This document shows positions 22,489 to 29,568 of a DNA stretch of 29,568 bases, piece by piece. The notes beneath the pieces were generated by a model. It did not search any database, was not told the DNA's origin, and saw only the letters and a program-made list of their open reading frames with translations. Position 1 is the stretch's first letter. Every line of letters begins with the position of its first letter. This stretch comes from Microbacteriaceae bacterium (lineage in GTDB: Bacteria; Actinomycetota; Actinomycetes; Actinomycetales; Microbacteriaceae): positions 1 through 29,568 of the forward strand of contig JAKONM010000104.1 in NCBI GenBank assembly GCA_022701925.1. Reading direction: 5' to 3'. The translations under genes and the position numbers were made by a program.

Positions 22489-22953
22489 ATGAGGCTGCAC
22501 GTGCCCCTGCGGCTGCGCTGGAGCGACATCGACGCCTACGGGCACGTGAACAACGCCGCGATGCTGGGCCTGCTGGAGGAGGCCCGCATCCAGGCGTTCT
22601 GGACCGCGGGCGCCGGCAGCGACGGCCCCGCGGTGCTGGACGGCACCCCGGGGGCGGCGACCTTGACGCTGGTCGCGCACCAAGAGGTGGAGTACCTGCG
22701 GCCGATCCCGTACGGCCGCAGCCCGATGGTCTGCGAGCTGTGGGTCGCCCGGCTCGGCGGATCCAGCCTCGACGTGCACTACGAGGTCTGGTCGCCGGAC
22801 GGGGTCGAGCCGCGGGTGCTCACCACACGGGCGGCGACGACCATCGTGCTGGTGGACGCGGCCACGCAGCGGCCCCGGCGCATCTCCGCGGACGAGCGCG
22901 CGGCCTGGGACCCCTACACGGAGCCGCCGCTCACCTTCTCCCGCCGCCGCTGA
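22489..22953 (+). CDS. Hotdog-fold acyl-CoA thioesterase (4HBT family)
   Basis: The 154-residue single hotdog protein carries the 4-hydroxybenzoyl-CoA thioesterase motif: W-S-D-I-D-A-Y-G-H-V-N-N at 11-22, with D15 as likely catalytic acid, then L-L-E-E-A-R near 28-33. The strand pattern (V-E-Y-L-R-P-I near 66-72) fits. It hydrolyses an acyl-CoA whose identity cannot be read from sequence. It begins 22 bases after ettA and is probably cotranscribed; the same pairing (Rv2475c near Rv2477c) occurs in Mycobacterium. It converges on tesB with 16 bases between the stops. Confidence 0.9.
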   Translation: MRLHVPLRLRWSDIDAYGHVNNAAMLGLLEEARIQAFWTAGAGSDGPAVLDGTPGAATLTLVAHQEVEYLRPIPYGRSPMVCELWVARLGGSSLDVHYEVWSPDGVEPRVLTTRAATTIVLVDAATQRPRRISADERAAWDPYTEPPLTFSRRR

Positions 22954-22969
22954 CCCCGGTCGAGGGCGG

Positions 22970-23833
22970 TCAGGGGGAGGGGACGCGCAGCATCCCCTCC
23001 TGGGCGACGGAGGCCACCAGCACGCCCTCACGGGTGAAGATGCGCCCGAGCGACAGGCCGCGGCCGCCGGTCGCGCTCGGGGACTCCTGCACGTAGACGA
23101 GCCACTCGTCCACCCGGCACGGCCGGTGCCACCACATGGCGTGGTCGAGGCTCGCGGCCTTGAGACCCGGGGTCGCCCACGGCACCCCGTGCCGCCGCAG
23201 GGCGGGCTCGAGGATGGTGTAGTCGCTCGCGTACGCCAGCGCCGCGCGGTGGACGACCGGGTCCTCCGGCAGCCGGCCGCGGGCCCGCAGCCACACGGCC
23301 TGCCGCGCCGTGCGCTCGCCGTCGGCCGCCAGGTAGATCGGCTGCTCGACGTGCCGCAGGTCGAACGGCCGCGCGCTCCAGAAGCGGGCCATCGGGTGGG
23401 GCACGGCGCCCAGCGCATCGCGCTCGTCCGGCAGCGACTCCGGGTCGGGCAGGCCCTCGGGCATCTCGGCCCGGTGCTCGAGGCCCTCGTCCACGGTCTG
23501 GAACGAGCCGATCAGCGACAGGATCGGCACGCCGCGCTGGTAGGCCTGCGTGCGCCGGGTGGAGAACGAGCGCCCGTCGTGGATCCGGTCCACCGCGAAG
23601 GTGATCGGCGCTTCGACGTCGCCCGGCCGCAGGAAGTACCCGTGCATGGAGTGGATGGGGCGCTCGCGCTCCACGGTGCGGCTGGCCGCCACGACCGCCT
23701 GCGCCAGCACCTGGCCGCCGAAGACGCGGCCGTTGGGGCTCCACTGCGACGGACCGGTGAAGATGTCCTCGCTGGTCCTGGCACCCGTGTCGACCAGGTT
23801 CAGCGCGGCGAGCATCGCGGGCAGCGGTTCCAC
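22970..23833 (-). CDS. tesB: Acyl-CoA thioesterase II
   Basis: TesB hydrolyses medium- and long-chain acyl-CoA. The 287-residue double-hotdog protein has normal length and carries residues at the positions of the E. coli triad Asp204-Thr228-Gln278: D204 in Y-A-S-D-Y, S228 (a conservative change) before L-D-H, and Q278 in V-A-Q-E-G. R-V-F-G-G-Q-V near 36-42 and H-S-M-H-G-Y-F near 61-67 are family hallmarks. The GTG at 23833 has GGAGGG 7 bases upstream. Convergent with a second, unrelated thioesterase and divergent from an unknown gene, with -10 boxes overlapping on opposite strands. Confidence 0.95.
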   Translation of the reverse strand: MEPLPAMLAALNLVDTGARTSEDIFTGPSQWSPNGRVFGGQVLAQAVVAASRTVERERPIHSMHGYFLRPGDVEAPITFAVDRIHDGRSFSTRRTQAYQRGVPILSLIGSFQTVDEGLEHRAEMPEGLPDPESLPDERDALGAVPHPMARFWSARPFDLRHVEQPIYLAADGERTARQAVWLRARGRLPEDPVVHRAALAYASDYTILEPALRRHGVPWATPGLKAASLDHAMWWHRPCRVDEWLVYVQESPSATGGRGLSLGRIFTREGVLVASVAQEGMLRVPSP

Positions 23834-23894
23834 GGCGTCCCTCCAGAGGTCCGTCCCGGGAGCGATGGATCAGGCGCTGCCCCGGCGCGATCGG

Positions 23895-23901
23895 TACTGT
23901 A
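23895..23901. promoter_or_regulatory. Overlapping divergent -10 boxes between tesB and the unknown gene
   Basis: Within TACTGTA, TACTGT (23895-23900) reads as a -10 on the plus strand 10 bases before the ATG at 23911. TACAGT (23901-23896) reads as a -10 on the minus strand for tesB, about 62 bases before its start. The surrounding GTACTGTAC is itself an inverted repeat. Confidence 0.4.
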
Positions 23902-23910
23902 CTGAACCCG

Positions 23911-24585
23911 ATGGAACGCACCCTCACGCTGCCCGACACCACGGCGCTGGCCGACCTGACGACCTACCTGTCGCGGGCCGACCGCGTGGATCGCGCCAGC
24001 GTGCGGCTGATCGCGGGCGGCGGGGTGCTGGCGGTGTACACCGCGGTGCTGCATCCCGGTGGCCTGCTGGACGAGACGCCGACCGTGCTGGGCCTGCGCA
24101 CCGTGCGCATCGCCGACGACCAGTCGTTCGACGCGGTCGTGCCGATCGCCTCGCTGGTGGCGCGCCTGGGGGCGGCGGTCACCGACCCCGACGGCACGGT
24201 GCTGATCGGGGTCCCGGCGGAGGTCGCGACGGTCACGTGGGCCGGCGTCGCCCCGCCCAGGTCGGGCTGGCAGGCGGTGGACCGCGTCACGTCGTCGGCA
24301 CTGGCGGAGACGGCGCGCGCCGGCATCGTGGCGGTGGCGGAGGCGCTGCCGAACGACGCCGGCGAGGCGATCGTCCGCCGCGTGCGGGCGGAGGTGTGGG
24401 GCCGGCCGATGGCCGCGGCGGAGCACGTGCCCTCCGGCGCGGCCTTCGCGGCGCAGAGCCTGGGCTTCCTCGGCGAGGACGAGGAGGAGATCCCCGTGTA
24501 CGAGTCGGGGCCGTGGACGCGCCTGTCGGCGCACCGCGGGCACGTGCTCGTGCGCCGGCGCGGCTGGTCGCTGCACGGCGCCTGA
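23911..24585 (+). CDS. Conserved-looking protein of unknown function
   Basis: The 224-residue soluble protein is not recognised. It has no signal peptide or membrane segment. Its middle (about 60-120) predicts as beta strands (L-G-L-R-T-V-R-I, S-F-D-A-V-V-P-I). A helical segment follows (about 130-155, A-L-A-E-T-A-R-A-G-I-V-A-V-A-E-A-L), then R-R-V-R-A-E-V-W-G-R-P-M and an acidic stretch G-E-D-E-E-E-I-P-V-Y. The tail is basic and tryptophan-containing (R-R-R-G-W-S-L). Codon use matches its neighbours. It is followed by tandem hairpins, so it is probably a single-gene unit. Confidence 0.75.
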   Translation: MERTLTLPDTTALADLTTYLSRADRVDRASVRLIAGGGVLAVYTAVLHPGGLLDETPTVLGLRTVRIADDQSFDAVVPIASLVARLGAAVTDPDGTVLIGVPAEVATVTWAGVAPPRSGWQAVDRVTSSALAETARAGIVAVAEALPNDAGEAIVRRVRAEVWGRPMAAAEHVPSGAAFAAQSLGFLGEDEEEIPVYESGPWTRLSAHRGHVLVRRRGWSLHGA

Positions 24586-24609
24586 CCCGCCCGCGTCGGG
24601 CCGGGCACC

Positions 24610-24642
24610 GCCCCGAAGCGGGGCTGACCGGGCGACCGCCCG
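24610..24642 (+). terminator. Tandem small hairpins after the unknown gene
   Basis: GCCCCG/CGGGGC (24610-24624, loop AAG) and CGGGCG/CGCCCG (24629-24642) lie 25 bases after the stop. Both are short, wholly G+C, and lack a T-run. They precede the -10 box of the next gene. Confidence 0.4.
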
Positions 24643-24647
24643 CGGCC

Positions 24648-24653
24648 TAGCGT
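24648..24653 (+). promoter_or_regulatory. -10 box TAGCGT of the small membrane protein, probably leaderless
   Basis: TAGCGT lies 7 bases before the ATG at 24661 and no ribosome site intervenes. This is the third identical TAGCGT at this distance in the window. Confidence 0.55.
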
Positions 24654-24660
24654 GGACGGA

Positions 24661-24848
24661 TGCAGTCCGACCCGCTCACCGGCGCCCGTTCGCCCCTGCT
24701 CGCCGTCGGCGCGCTGCTGGTCGGCGTCGGGCTGACCCGGGCGCTCACGCGGGTGGTCGGGCTGGTCGTGCTGCTGGCGGTCGTGCTGTCCTGCGTCGGC
24801 GCCCTGACGGTCGGCGTCGGCCTGCTGCGCCTGCTCGTCCTGCGCTGA
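24661..24848 (+). CDS. Small membrane protein of unknown function
   Basis: A 62-residue protein that is nearly all hydrophobic after residue 12. Two membrane helices are likely (about 13-28 and 32-60, the latter V-V-G-L-V-V-L-L-A-V-V-L-S). Gly-Val repeats (L-L-V-G-V-G-L-T and L-T-V-G-V-G-L-L) suggest helix packing. It has no known motif. The call rests on the strong -10 box, a plausible ATG and the consistent hydrophobic pattern. It converges on glbO with 28 bases between the stops. Confidence 0.6.
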
Positions 24849-24876
24849 GCCGCAGGTGCGGCCCGCGAGGCGCCGC

Positions 24877-25272
24877 TCACTCCTCGAAGGTGTTCACCAT
24901 CGCGTGGGCGGCCCGCTCCAGGTACGACCAGAGCTCGGCCTCGTAGAGCGGCGGCAGGTCCAGGTCGTCGACCGCGGACCGCATGTGCGTCAGCCAGCGG
25001 TCCCGCTGCGCGGGGTTCACCTTGAACGGCATGTGGCGCATGCGCAGCCGCGGGTGGCCGCGGTGCTCGCTGTAGGTGGTGGGGCCGCCCCAGTACTGCT
25101 CGAGGAACCCCAGCAGCCGCTCCTCGGCGGGCCGCAGGTCCTCCTCCGGGTACAGGGCCCGCAGCTCCGGGTCGTCGGCGACGCCCTCGTAGAAGCGGTG
25201 CACCAGCCGCTCGAAGGTCGGGCGCCCGCCGACGGCCGCGTAGAACGTGTTGCCCGTCGTCTCAGCGGCCAT
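24877..25272 (-). CDS. glbO: Group II truncated haemoglobin (GlbO type)
   Basis: The 131-residue globin aligns closely with mycobacterial GlbO (trHbO), five residues longer at the N-terminus. Key residues fall at the expected places: Y28 (B10), Y41 (CD1), proximal H80 (F8) in L-R-M-R-H-M-P-F and W93 (G8). The hallmark Q-Y-W-G-G-P-T-T-Y-S-E-H covers 59-70. It binds oxygen and probably handles nitric oxide or oxidants; the exact role is debated. The ATG at 25272 lies inside the mscS coding end (11-base overlap), making the pepN-mscS-glbO chain tightly coupled. Confidence 0.95.
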   Translation of the reverse strand: MAAETTGNTFYAAVGGRPTFERLVHRFYEGVADDPELRALYPEEDLRPAEERLLGFLEQYWGGPTTYSEHRGHPRLRMRHMPFKVNPAQRDRWLTHMRSAVDDLDLPPLYEAELWSYLERAAHAMVNTFEE

Positions 25273-26458
25273 CGGCGCCGTCGTCCGTCGCCTTCGGCGC
25301 CTGCCGGCCGGTGGTGCCGCGCGTGCCCGACGCGCCGCGGGTGGCCGTGGTCGCGTCCCCGCCGAGCGGCGCGCCGCGCGGGGGCACCACCGGCCCGGAG
25401 CGCGCAGCCTCGGGAGCCGGACGGTCGACGGCGGGGGTCCGCGGCCGCGCCGCACGGCGGTGGTGCGGCAGCGGCACCGGGCTGGTGCGCGGCGGCCGCA
25501 CGCCGCGCAGCGTCCCGGCGTACTCGTAGTAGCCCAGGGGGCTGCTGGAGATCGCGGCGGCCTGCACGCCCGCGTCCTCCATGGCCTCGTGCAGGTGCGT
25601 GCGCAGCGCCCACGCCACGTCGTCGCGCAGATTCGCGTTGGTCCGCACCGTCAGGCGCAGCACGACGCCGTCGGCCGTGACCGACTCGAGCCCCCACAGC
25701 TCGGGCGCCTCCATCACCGCGGCCCGGTACTGCGGCTCGGACAGCGCCTTCTTCGCGGCGGCGAGCAGCCGCTGCTGCAGCTCGTCGACGTCCGCGCCCT
25801 TGGGCAGGGTGACGTCGACGATCGCGCGCGACCAGCCCTGGGACCGGTTGCCGACCCGGGTCAGCTCGCCGTTGCGCACGTACCAGAGCGTGCCGTTCAC
25901 GTCGCGGATCTGCGTCACGCGGATGCCGACCGCCTCGACGATGCCGGTCGCGAGGTCGGTCTCCACGATGTCCCCGACGCCCAGCTGGTCGTCGCCCACC
26001 ATGAACAGCCCGGTCAGCACGTCCTTGATGATGTTCTGCGCGCCGAAGCCCAGACCGGCGCCGAGCGCAGCCGTGATCAGCGAGAAGGCGCCCGTGATGT
26101 TCGGCGCGACCGTGAAGACGATCGACAGCGCGGCCACGACGACCACGACGACGGACACCACGTTGTTCAGGACGCTGCCGAGCGTCCTGGTGCGCTGCAC
26201 GATGCGCGCCGCGGTCACGGGGGAGGCGGACATCAGCGCCTGCGTGTCCTCCACCCGCTGCTTGCGCTTGGCGCCGGTGACGACGCGGTTGACGAAGATC
26301 CGGATGGCGGCGTGCGCGGCCAGCCGAACGATGATCGCGACGACCAGGATGATCGCGACCACGATCAGGTGGCCCCACCAGGTCTCGTCCCAGCTGCGAC
26401 CCTCGCCGATCTGGAAGATGCTGTCCCACACCGAGTGCACGGTCTCAGTCACGGGCAT
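25262..26458 (-). CDS. mscS: Small-conductance mechanosensitive channel (MscS family)
   Basis: The 398-residue protein opens channels in response to membrane tension, protecting against osmotic down-shock. Three membrane helices: about 28-54, 97-118 and 122-152. The last is the Gly/Ala-rich pore helix (I-T-A-A-L-G-A-G-L-G-F-G-A-Q-N-I-I-K-D), followed by the MscS beta domain (L-G-V-G-D-I-V-E near 159-166, W-Y-V-R-N-G near 191-196) and an alpha/beta domain to about 315. A disordered Pro/Arg/Gly-rich tail of roughly 80 residues is unusual in length. The ATG at 26458 overlaps the end of pepN by 14 bases. Confidence 0.94.
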   Translation of the reverse strand: MPVTETVHSVWDSIFQIGEGRSWDETWWGHLIVVAIILVVAIIVRLAAHAAIRIFVNRVVTGAKRKQRVEDTQALMSASPVTAARIVQRTRTLGSVLNNVVSVVVVVVAALSIVFTVAPNITGAFSLITAALGAGLGFGAQNIIKDVLTGLFMVGDDQLGVGDIVETDLATGIVEAVGIRVTQIRDVNGTLWYVRNGELTRVGNRSQGWSRAIVDVTLPKGADVDELQQRLLAAAKKALSEPQYRAAVMEAPELWGLESVTADGVVLRLTVRTNANLRDDVAWALRTHLHEAMEDAGVQAAAISSSPLGYYEYAGTLRGVRPPRTSPVPLPHHRRAARPRTPAVDRPAPEAARSGPVVPPRGAPLGGDATTATRGASGTRGTTGRQAPKATDDGADGR

Positions 26459-28993
26459 CCCGCGCCTGGGCGGCGAGCGCCCGCTCGACGGCCGCGGAGT
26501 TCTCCACGACGACGCGGCGCAGGGCCGCGGGCGCCTCGGGGTTCGCGTCGAGCCACTGCCGGGAGGCGGCGACCAGGTCGCGCGAGGCCAGCGGCGACGG
26601 GTACAGGCCCCGGGCCAGCGCCTCCGCGATGGCGTAGCTGCGGTCGTCCCACAGCTGCTCGATCGTCGAGAAGTAGCGGTCGACGTAGGGCTGCAGCAGG
26701 CTCGTGTCGATCGCGCGGCGGAAGCCCAGCGTCGTCGCGCGCACCGTGGAGTTCGGCAGCGAGGCCGAGTCGGCGACCGACGCCCAGGCCGCGGCCTTGC
26801 CCTCCGCCGTGGGGATCGCGGCCCGCGCGAGCGCGGCGGACTCCCGCCCGGTGGCGGTGTCGTCGGCCGCCAGCGTCGCGGTGATCTCCGCGTCGCCGGC
26901 GCGCCCGCCCGCGACCAGCGCGATCAGCAGCTCCCAGCGCAGGTCGGTGTCCACGTCCAGGCCCTCGACCGGGGTGGAGCCGGAGAGCAGGCCGTGCACG
27001 GCGTCCAGCTGGGCGTCGGTGCGGGCGACGCCGGCCAGGGCGCGCACGAACTGGAACTGCGCGTCGGAGCCGGGCTCCGCGGCGAAGGCGAGGCGCTGCA
27101 GGCCGTCGCCCAGCTCGACCAGCGTCTGCTCCCGCACCTCGGGGGCGACGTAGGAGGCGGCGACGAGCGACGCCTGCGCGAGCACCTGCCGCACGGTGGT
27201 CGACTCGGTCTCGCTGCCGATGTTGTTCAGCACCAGCCGCACGAAGTCGCGCGGGCGCGCCTCGGCGTCGCGGGTGGCGTCCCAGACGGCGCTCCACACC
27301 AGCGAGCGCGCCAGCGGGTCGTCGATCCCCGCCAGGTGCGCGACGGCGGTCTCGAGCGACTCCTCGTCCATCCGGACCTTCGCGTAGGCCAGGTCGTCGT
27401 CGTTCACCAGCACCAGCGCGGGCCGGCGCTTCCCGACCAGCTGCGGCACGTCGGTGAGGTCGCCCGCCACGTCCAGCTCGACCCGCTCGGTGCGGACCAG
27501 CCGGTCGCCCTGCAGGTCGTAGAAGCCCACGGCCAGGCGGTGCGGGCGGATCGTCGGCTGCTCCTCGCTCGCGGTCTGCCGGATCGCGAAGGCCGTGATG
27601 AAGCCCTGCTCGTCCGCGTCGATCTCCGGGGTGAGCGTGTTCACACCGGCCGTCTCCAGCCACGACCGGCTCCACGACGTGAGGTCGCGGCCGCTCGTCG
27701 CCTCCAGCTCGACCAGCAGGTCGGCCAGCGTGGTGTTGCCGAACGCGTGCTTCACGAAGTACTCGTGCACGCCGGCCAGGAACGGCTCGCGGCCCACGTA
27801 GGCGACCAGCTGCTTCAGCACGCTGGCGCCCTTGGCGTAGGTGATGCCGTCGAAGTTGACCTGCACGTCCTCCAGGTCGCGGATCTCCGCGACGATCGGG
27901 TGCGTGGAGGGCAGCTGGTCCTGCGTGTAGGCCCAGTTCTTCTCGAGGATGTTGAAGGTCGTCCAGGCGCCGTGCCACTCCGTGGCCTCGGCGGTCGCCA
28001 GCGTGGAGATGTACTCGGCGAACGACTCGTTCAGCCACAGGTCGTTCCACCACTGCATGGTCACCAGGTCGCCGAACCACATGTGCGCCAGCTCGTGCAG
28101 GATCGTCACGACGCGGCGCTCGCGGGTCGCCTCGGTGACCTTGCTGCGGAACACGTAGCTCTCGGTGAAGGTCACCGCCCCCGCGTTCTCCATGGCGCCG
28201 GCGTTGTACTCCGGCACGACAGCTGGTCGTACTTGTCGAACGGGTAGGGCACGCCGAAGAGCGCCTCGTAGAACGCGAACCCCTGCTTCGTCTTCTCGAA
28301 GACGTAGTCGGCGTCGAGGTGCTCGAAGAGGCTGGCGCGGGCGAAGGCGCCGAGCGCGATCGTGCGGCCGTCGGCGCTCGTCAGCTCGTCGGTGACCGAC
28401 TCGTACGGGCCGGCGACGAGCGCCGTGATGTAGGAGGAGATGACGGGCGTGGGCTCGAACGCCCACGTCGCGACGCCGTCGGAGGCGGGCGTCGGCTCCG
28501 GCGTCGCCTGGTTCGAGACGACGGCCCAGCGCGAGGGCGCCGTGACGGTGAAGCGGAAGGTCGCCTTCAGGTCGGGCTGCTCGAAGACCGCGTACATGCG
28601 GCGGCTGTCCGGCACCGCGAACTGCGTGTAGAGGTACACCTCGCCGTCCACCGGGTCGACGAAGCGGTGCAGGCCCTCGCCGGTGTTCGTGTACTCGCCG
28701 TCGGCCACGACGACCAGCTCGTTCTCCGCCTGCAGGTCGTCCAGCCGGATGCGCACGCCGTCGGCGACCTCGGACGGGTCGAGGGAGGCGCCGTTCAGCA
28801 CCACCGAGTGGACGGTGCGCGTGATCGCGTCGATGAACGTCGACGCCCCCGGCGTGCCGGTGAAGCGCACGCGGGTCGTGGAGCCGAACACCTCCGAGCC
28901 ACGGGTCAGGTCGAGCTCCACCTCGTAGGCGGACGGCGACACCAGTGCGGCGCGCTCCTCCGCCTCGACGCGCGTCAGGTTCTCTCCGGGCAT
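26445..28993 (-). pseudogene. pepN: Aminopeptidase N with a one-base frameshift
   Basis: PepN is an M1-family zinc aminopeptidase that removes N-terminal residues from peptides. The reading frame is split. The N-terminal frame runs from ATG at 28993 (ribosome site GAGGAGGA) for 258 codons to Y-D-Q-L and then reads 15 wrong codons to a stop at 28172. The rest continues in another frame from 28217 (V-P-E-Y-N-A-G-A-M-E-N-A-G) to 26445. Restoring one base near 28218-28220 gives about 849 residues, normal for the family. In restored numbering: G-A-M-E-N at 266-270, zinc ligands H300, H304 (H-E-L-A-H) and E323. No other damage is seen in either part, so this is a recent mutation or a sequencing error. 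If real, the enzyme is inactive. Confidence 0.9.
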
Positions 28994-29021
28994 CACGGTC
29001 CTCCTCGCGGTTCGGCCGACC

Positions 29022-29027
29022 ACACTA
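29022..29027 (-). promoter_or_regulatory. Probable -10 box of pepN
   Basis: On the minus strand TAGTGT fits TANNNT and lies 28 bases before the pepN ATG. This leaves a short leader containing the GAGGAGGA ribosome site. Confidence 0.4.
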
Positions 29028-29106
29028 CGAGAGCGACGTCTGGAGCGGCGGGTGCGGGCGTCGCGGGGTGCCATCCGCCCCGGCGGGCGTGCAGGAGCCT
29101 TCGACC

Positions 29107-29112
29107 TAGACT
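29107..29112 (+). promoter_or_regulatory. -10 box TAGACT of rpiB, probably leaderless
   Basis: TAGACT lies 8 bases before the ATG at 29121. A short CCGGAG lies between, which is a poor ribosome site. Confidence 0.45.
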
Positions 29113-29120
29113 CCGGAGCC

Positions 29121-29568
<448 letters not shown>

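Noticed and set aside
28172..28222. Programmed ribosomal frameshift in pepN
   Set aside because: No slippery heptamer or downstream structure typical of programmed shifts is seen; a lost T explains the break fully.

Overview
The window comes from a very GC-rich chromosome (strong G/C bias at third codon positions) and reads as an actinobacterium. Supporting evidence: a GlgX-TreY-TreZ trehalose operon, a group II truncated haemoglobin of the mycobacterial GlbO type, an RpiB with the Ser-Gly-Asn-Gly-Glu-Gln active site seen in Mycobacterium, an Orn/tRNA-His pair, an EttA-SSB block, and many genes that seem to be transcribed without a leader from TANNNT -10 boxes. Micrococcales, perhaps a Microbacteriaceae-like genus, is my best guess; no marker fixes the genus. 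It looks like an ordinary chromosomal region: I see no insertion sequence, integrase, phage gene or CRISPR array, and no gene-free stretch over 300 bases.

Layout. 1-5890 (minus): the maltooligosaccharide-to-trehalose operon glgX-treY-treZ, with treZ cut by the left edge. 6044-7867 (plus): a GerW/YtfJ-family small protein directly followed by a membrane-anchored molybdopterin (sulfite-oxidase-fold) oxidoreductase. 7899-11730 (plus): a TPP riboswitch controlling ykoE-ykoD-ykoC, an ECF transporter for thiamine or its hydroxymethylpyrimidine (HMP) precursor, translationally coupled to an uncharacterised P-loop kinase and a small acidic protein. 11750-14961 (minus): a minimal zinc metallopeptidase, an AraC-family regulator, tRNA-His, oligoribonuclease and an aldo/keto reductase. 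15026-18313 (plus): a spore-photoproduct-lyase-like radical SAM protein, a first MsrA, two unknown proteins and an epoxide-hydrolase-like alpha/beta hydrolase. 18355-19422 (minus): tRNA-Arg(TCT) and a membrane-anchored unknown protein. 19516-22953 (plus): a second MsrA, SSB, EttA and a hotdog thioesterase. 22970-29568: TesB (minus), two unknown proteins (plus), the overlapping operon pepN-mscS-glbO (minus), and rpiB (plus, cut by the right edge).

How it works together. Three themes recur: carbon and stress storage (trehalose), cofactor uptake under TPP control, and repair or protection (two methionine sulfoxide reductases, an SPL-like enzyme, a truncated haemoglobin, a mechanosensitive channel). 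From ssb to rpiB, the order and orientation of the recognisable genes match the Mycobacterium tuberculosis Rv2478c-Rv2465c neighbourhood, as I recall it.

Points most worth a second look: a riboswitch whose expression platform can be read by eye; a kinase and a small protein coupled to the TPP regulon; an SPL-like enzyme and a GerW-like protein in what is probably a non-sporulating lineage; a one-base frameshift in pepN just before its substrate-binding motif; and nine genes with a -10 box 6-8 bases upstream of the start codon.
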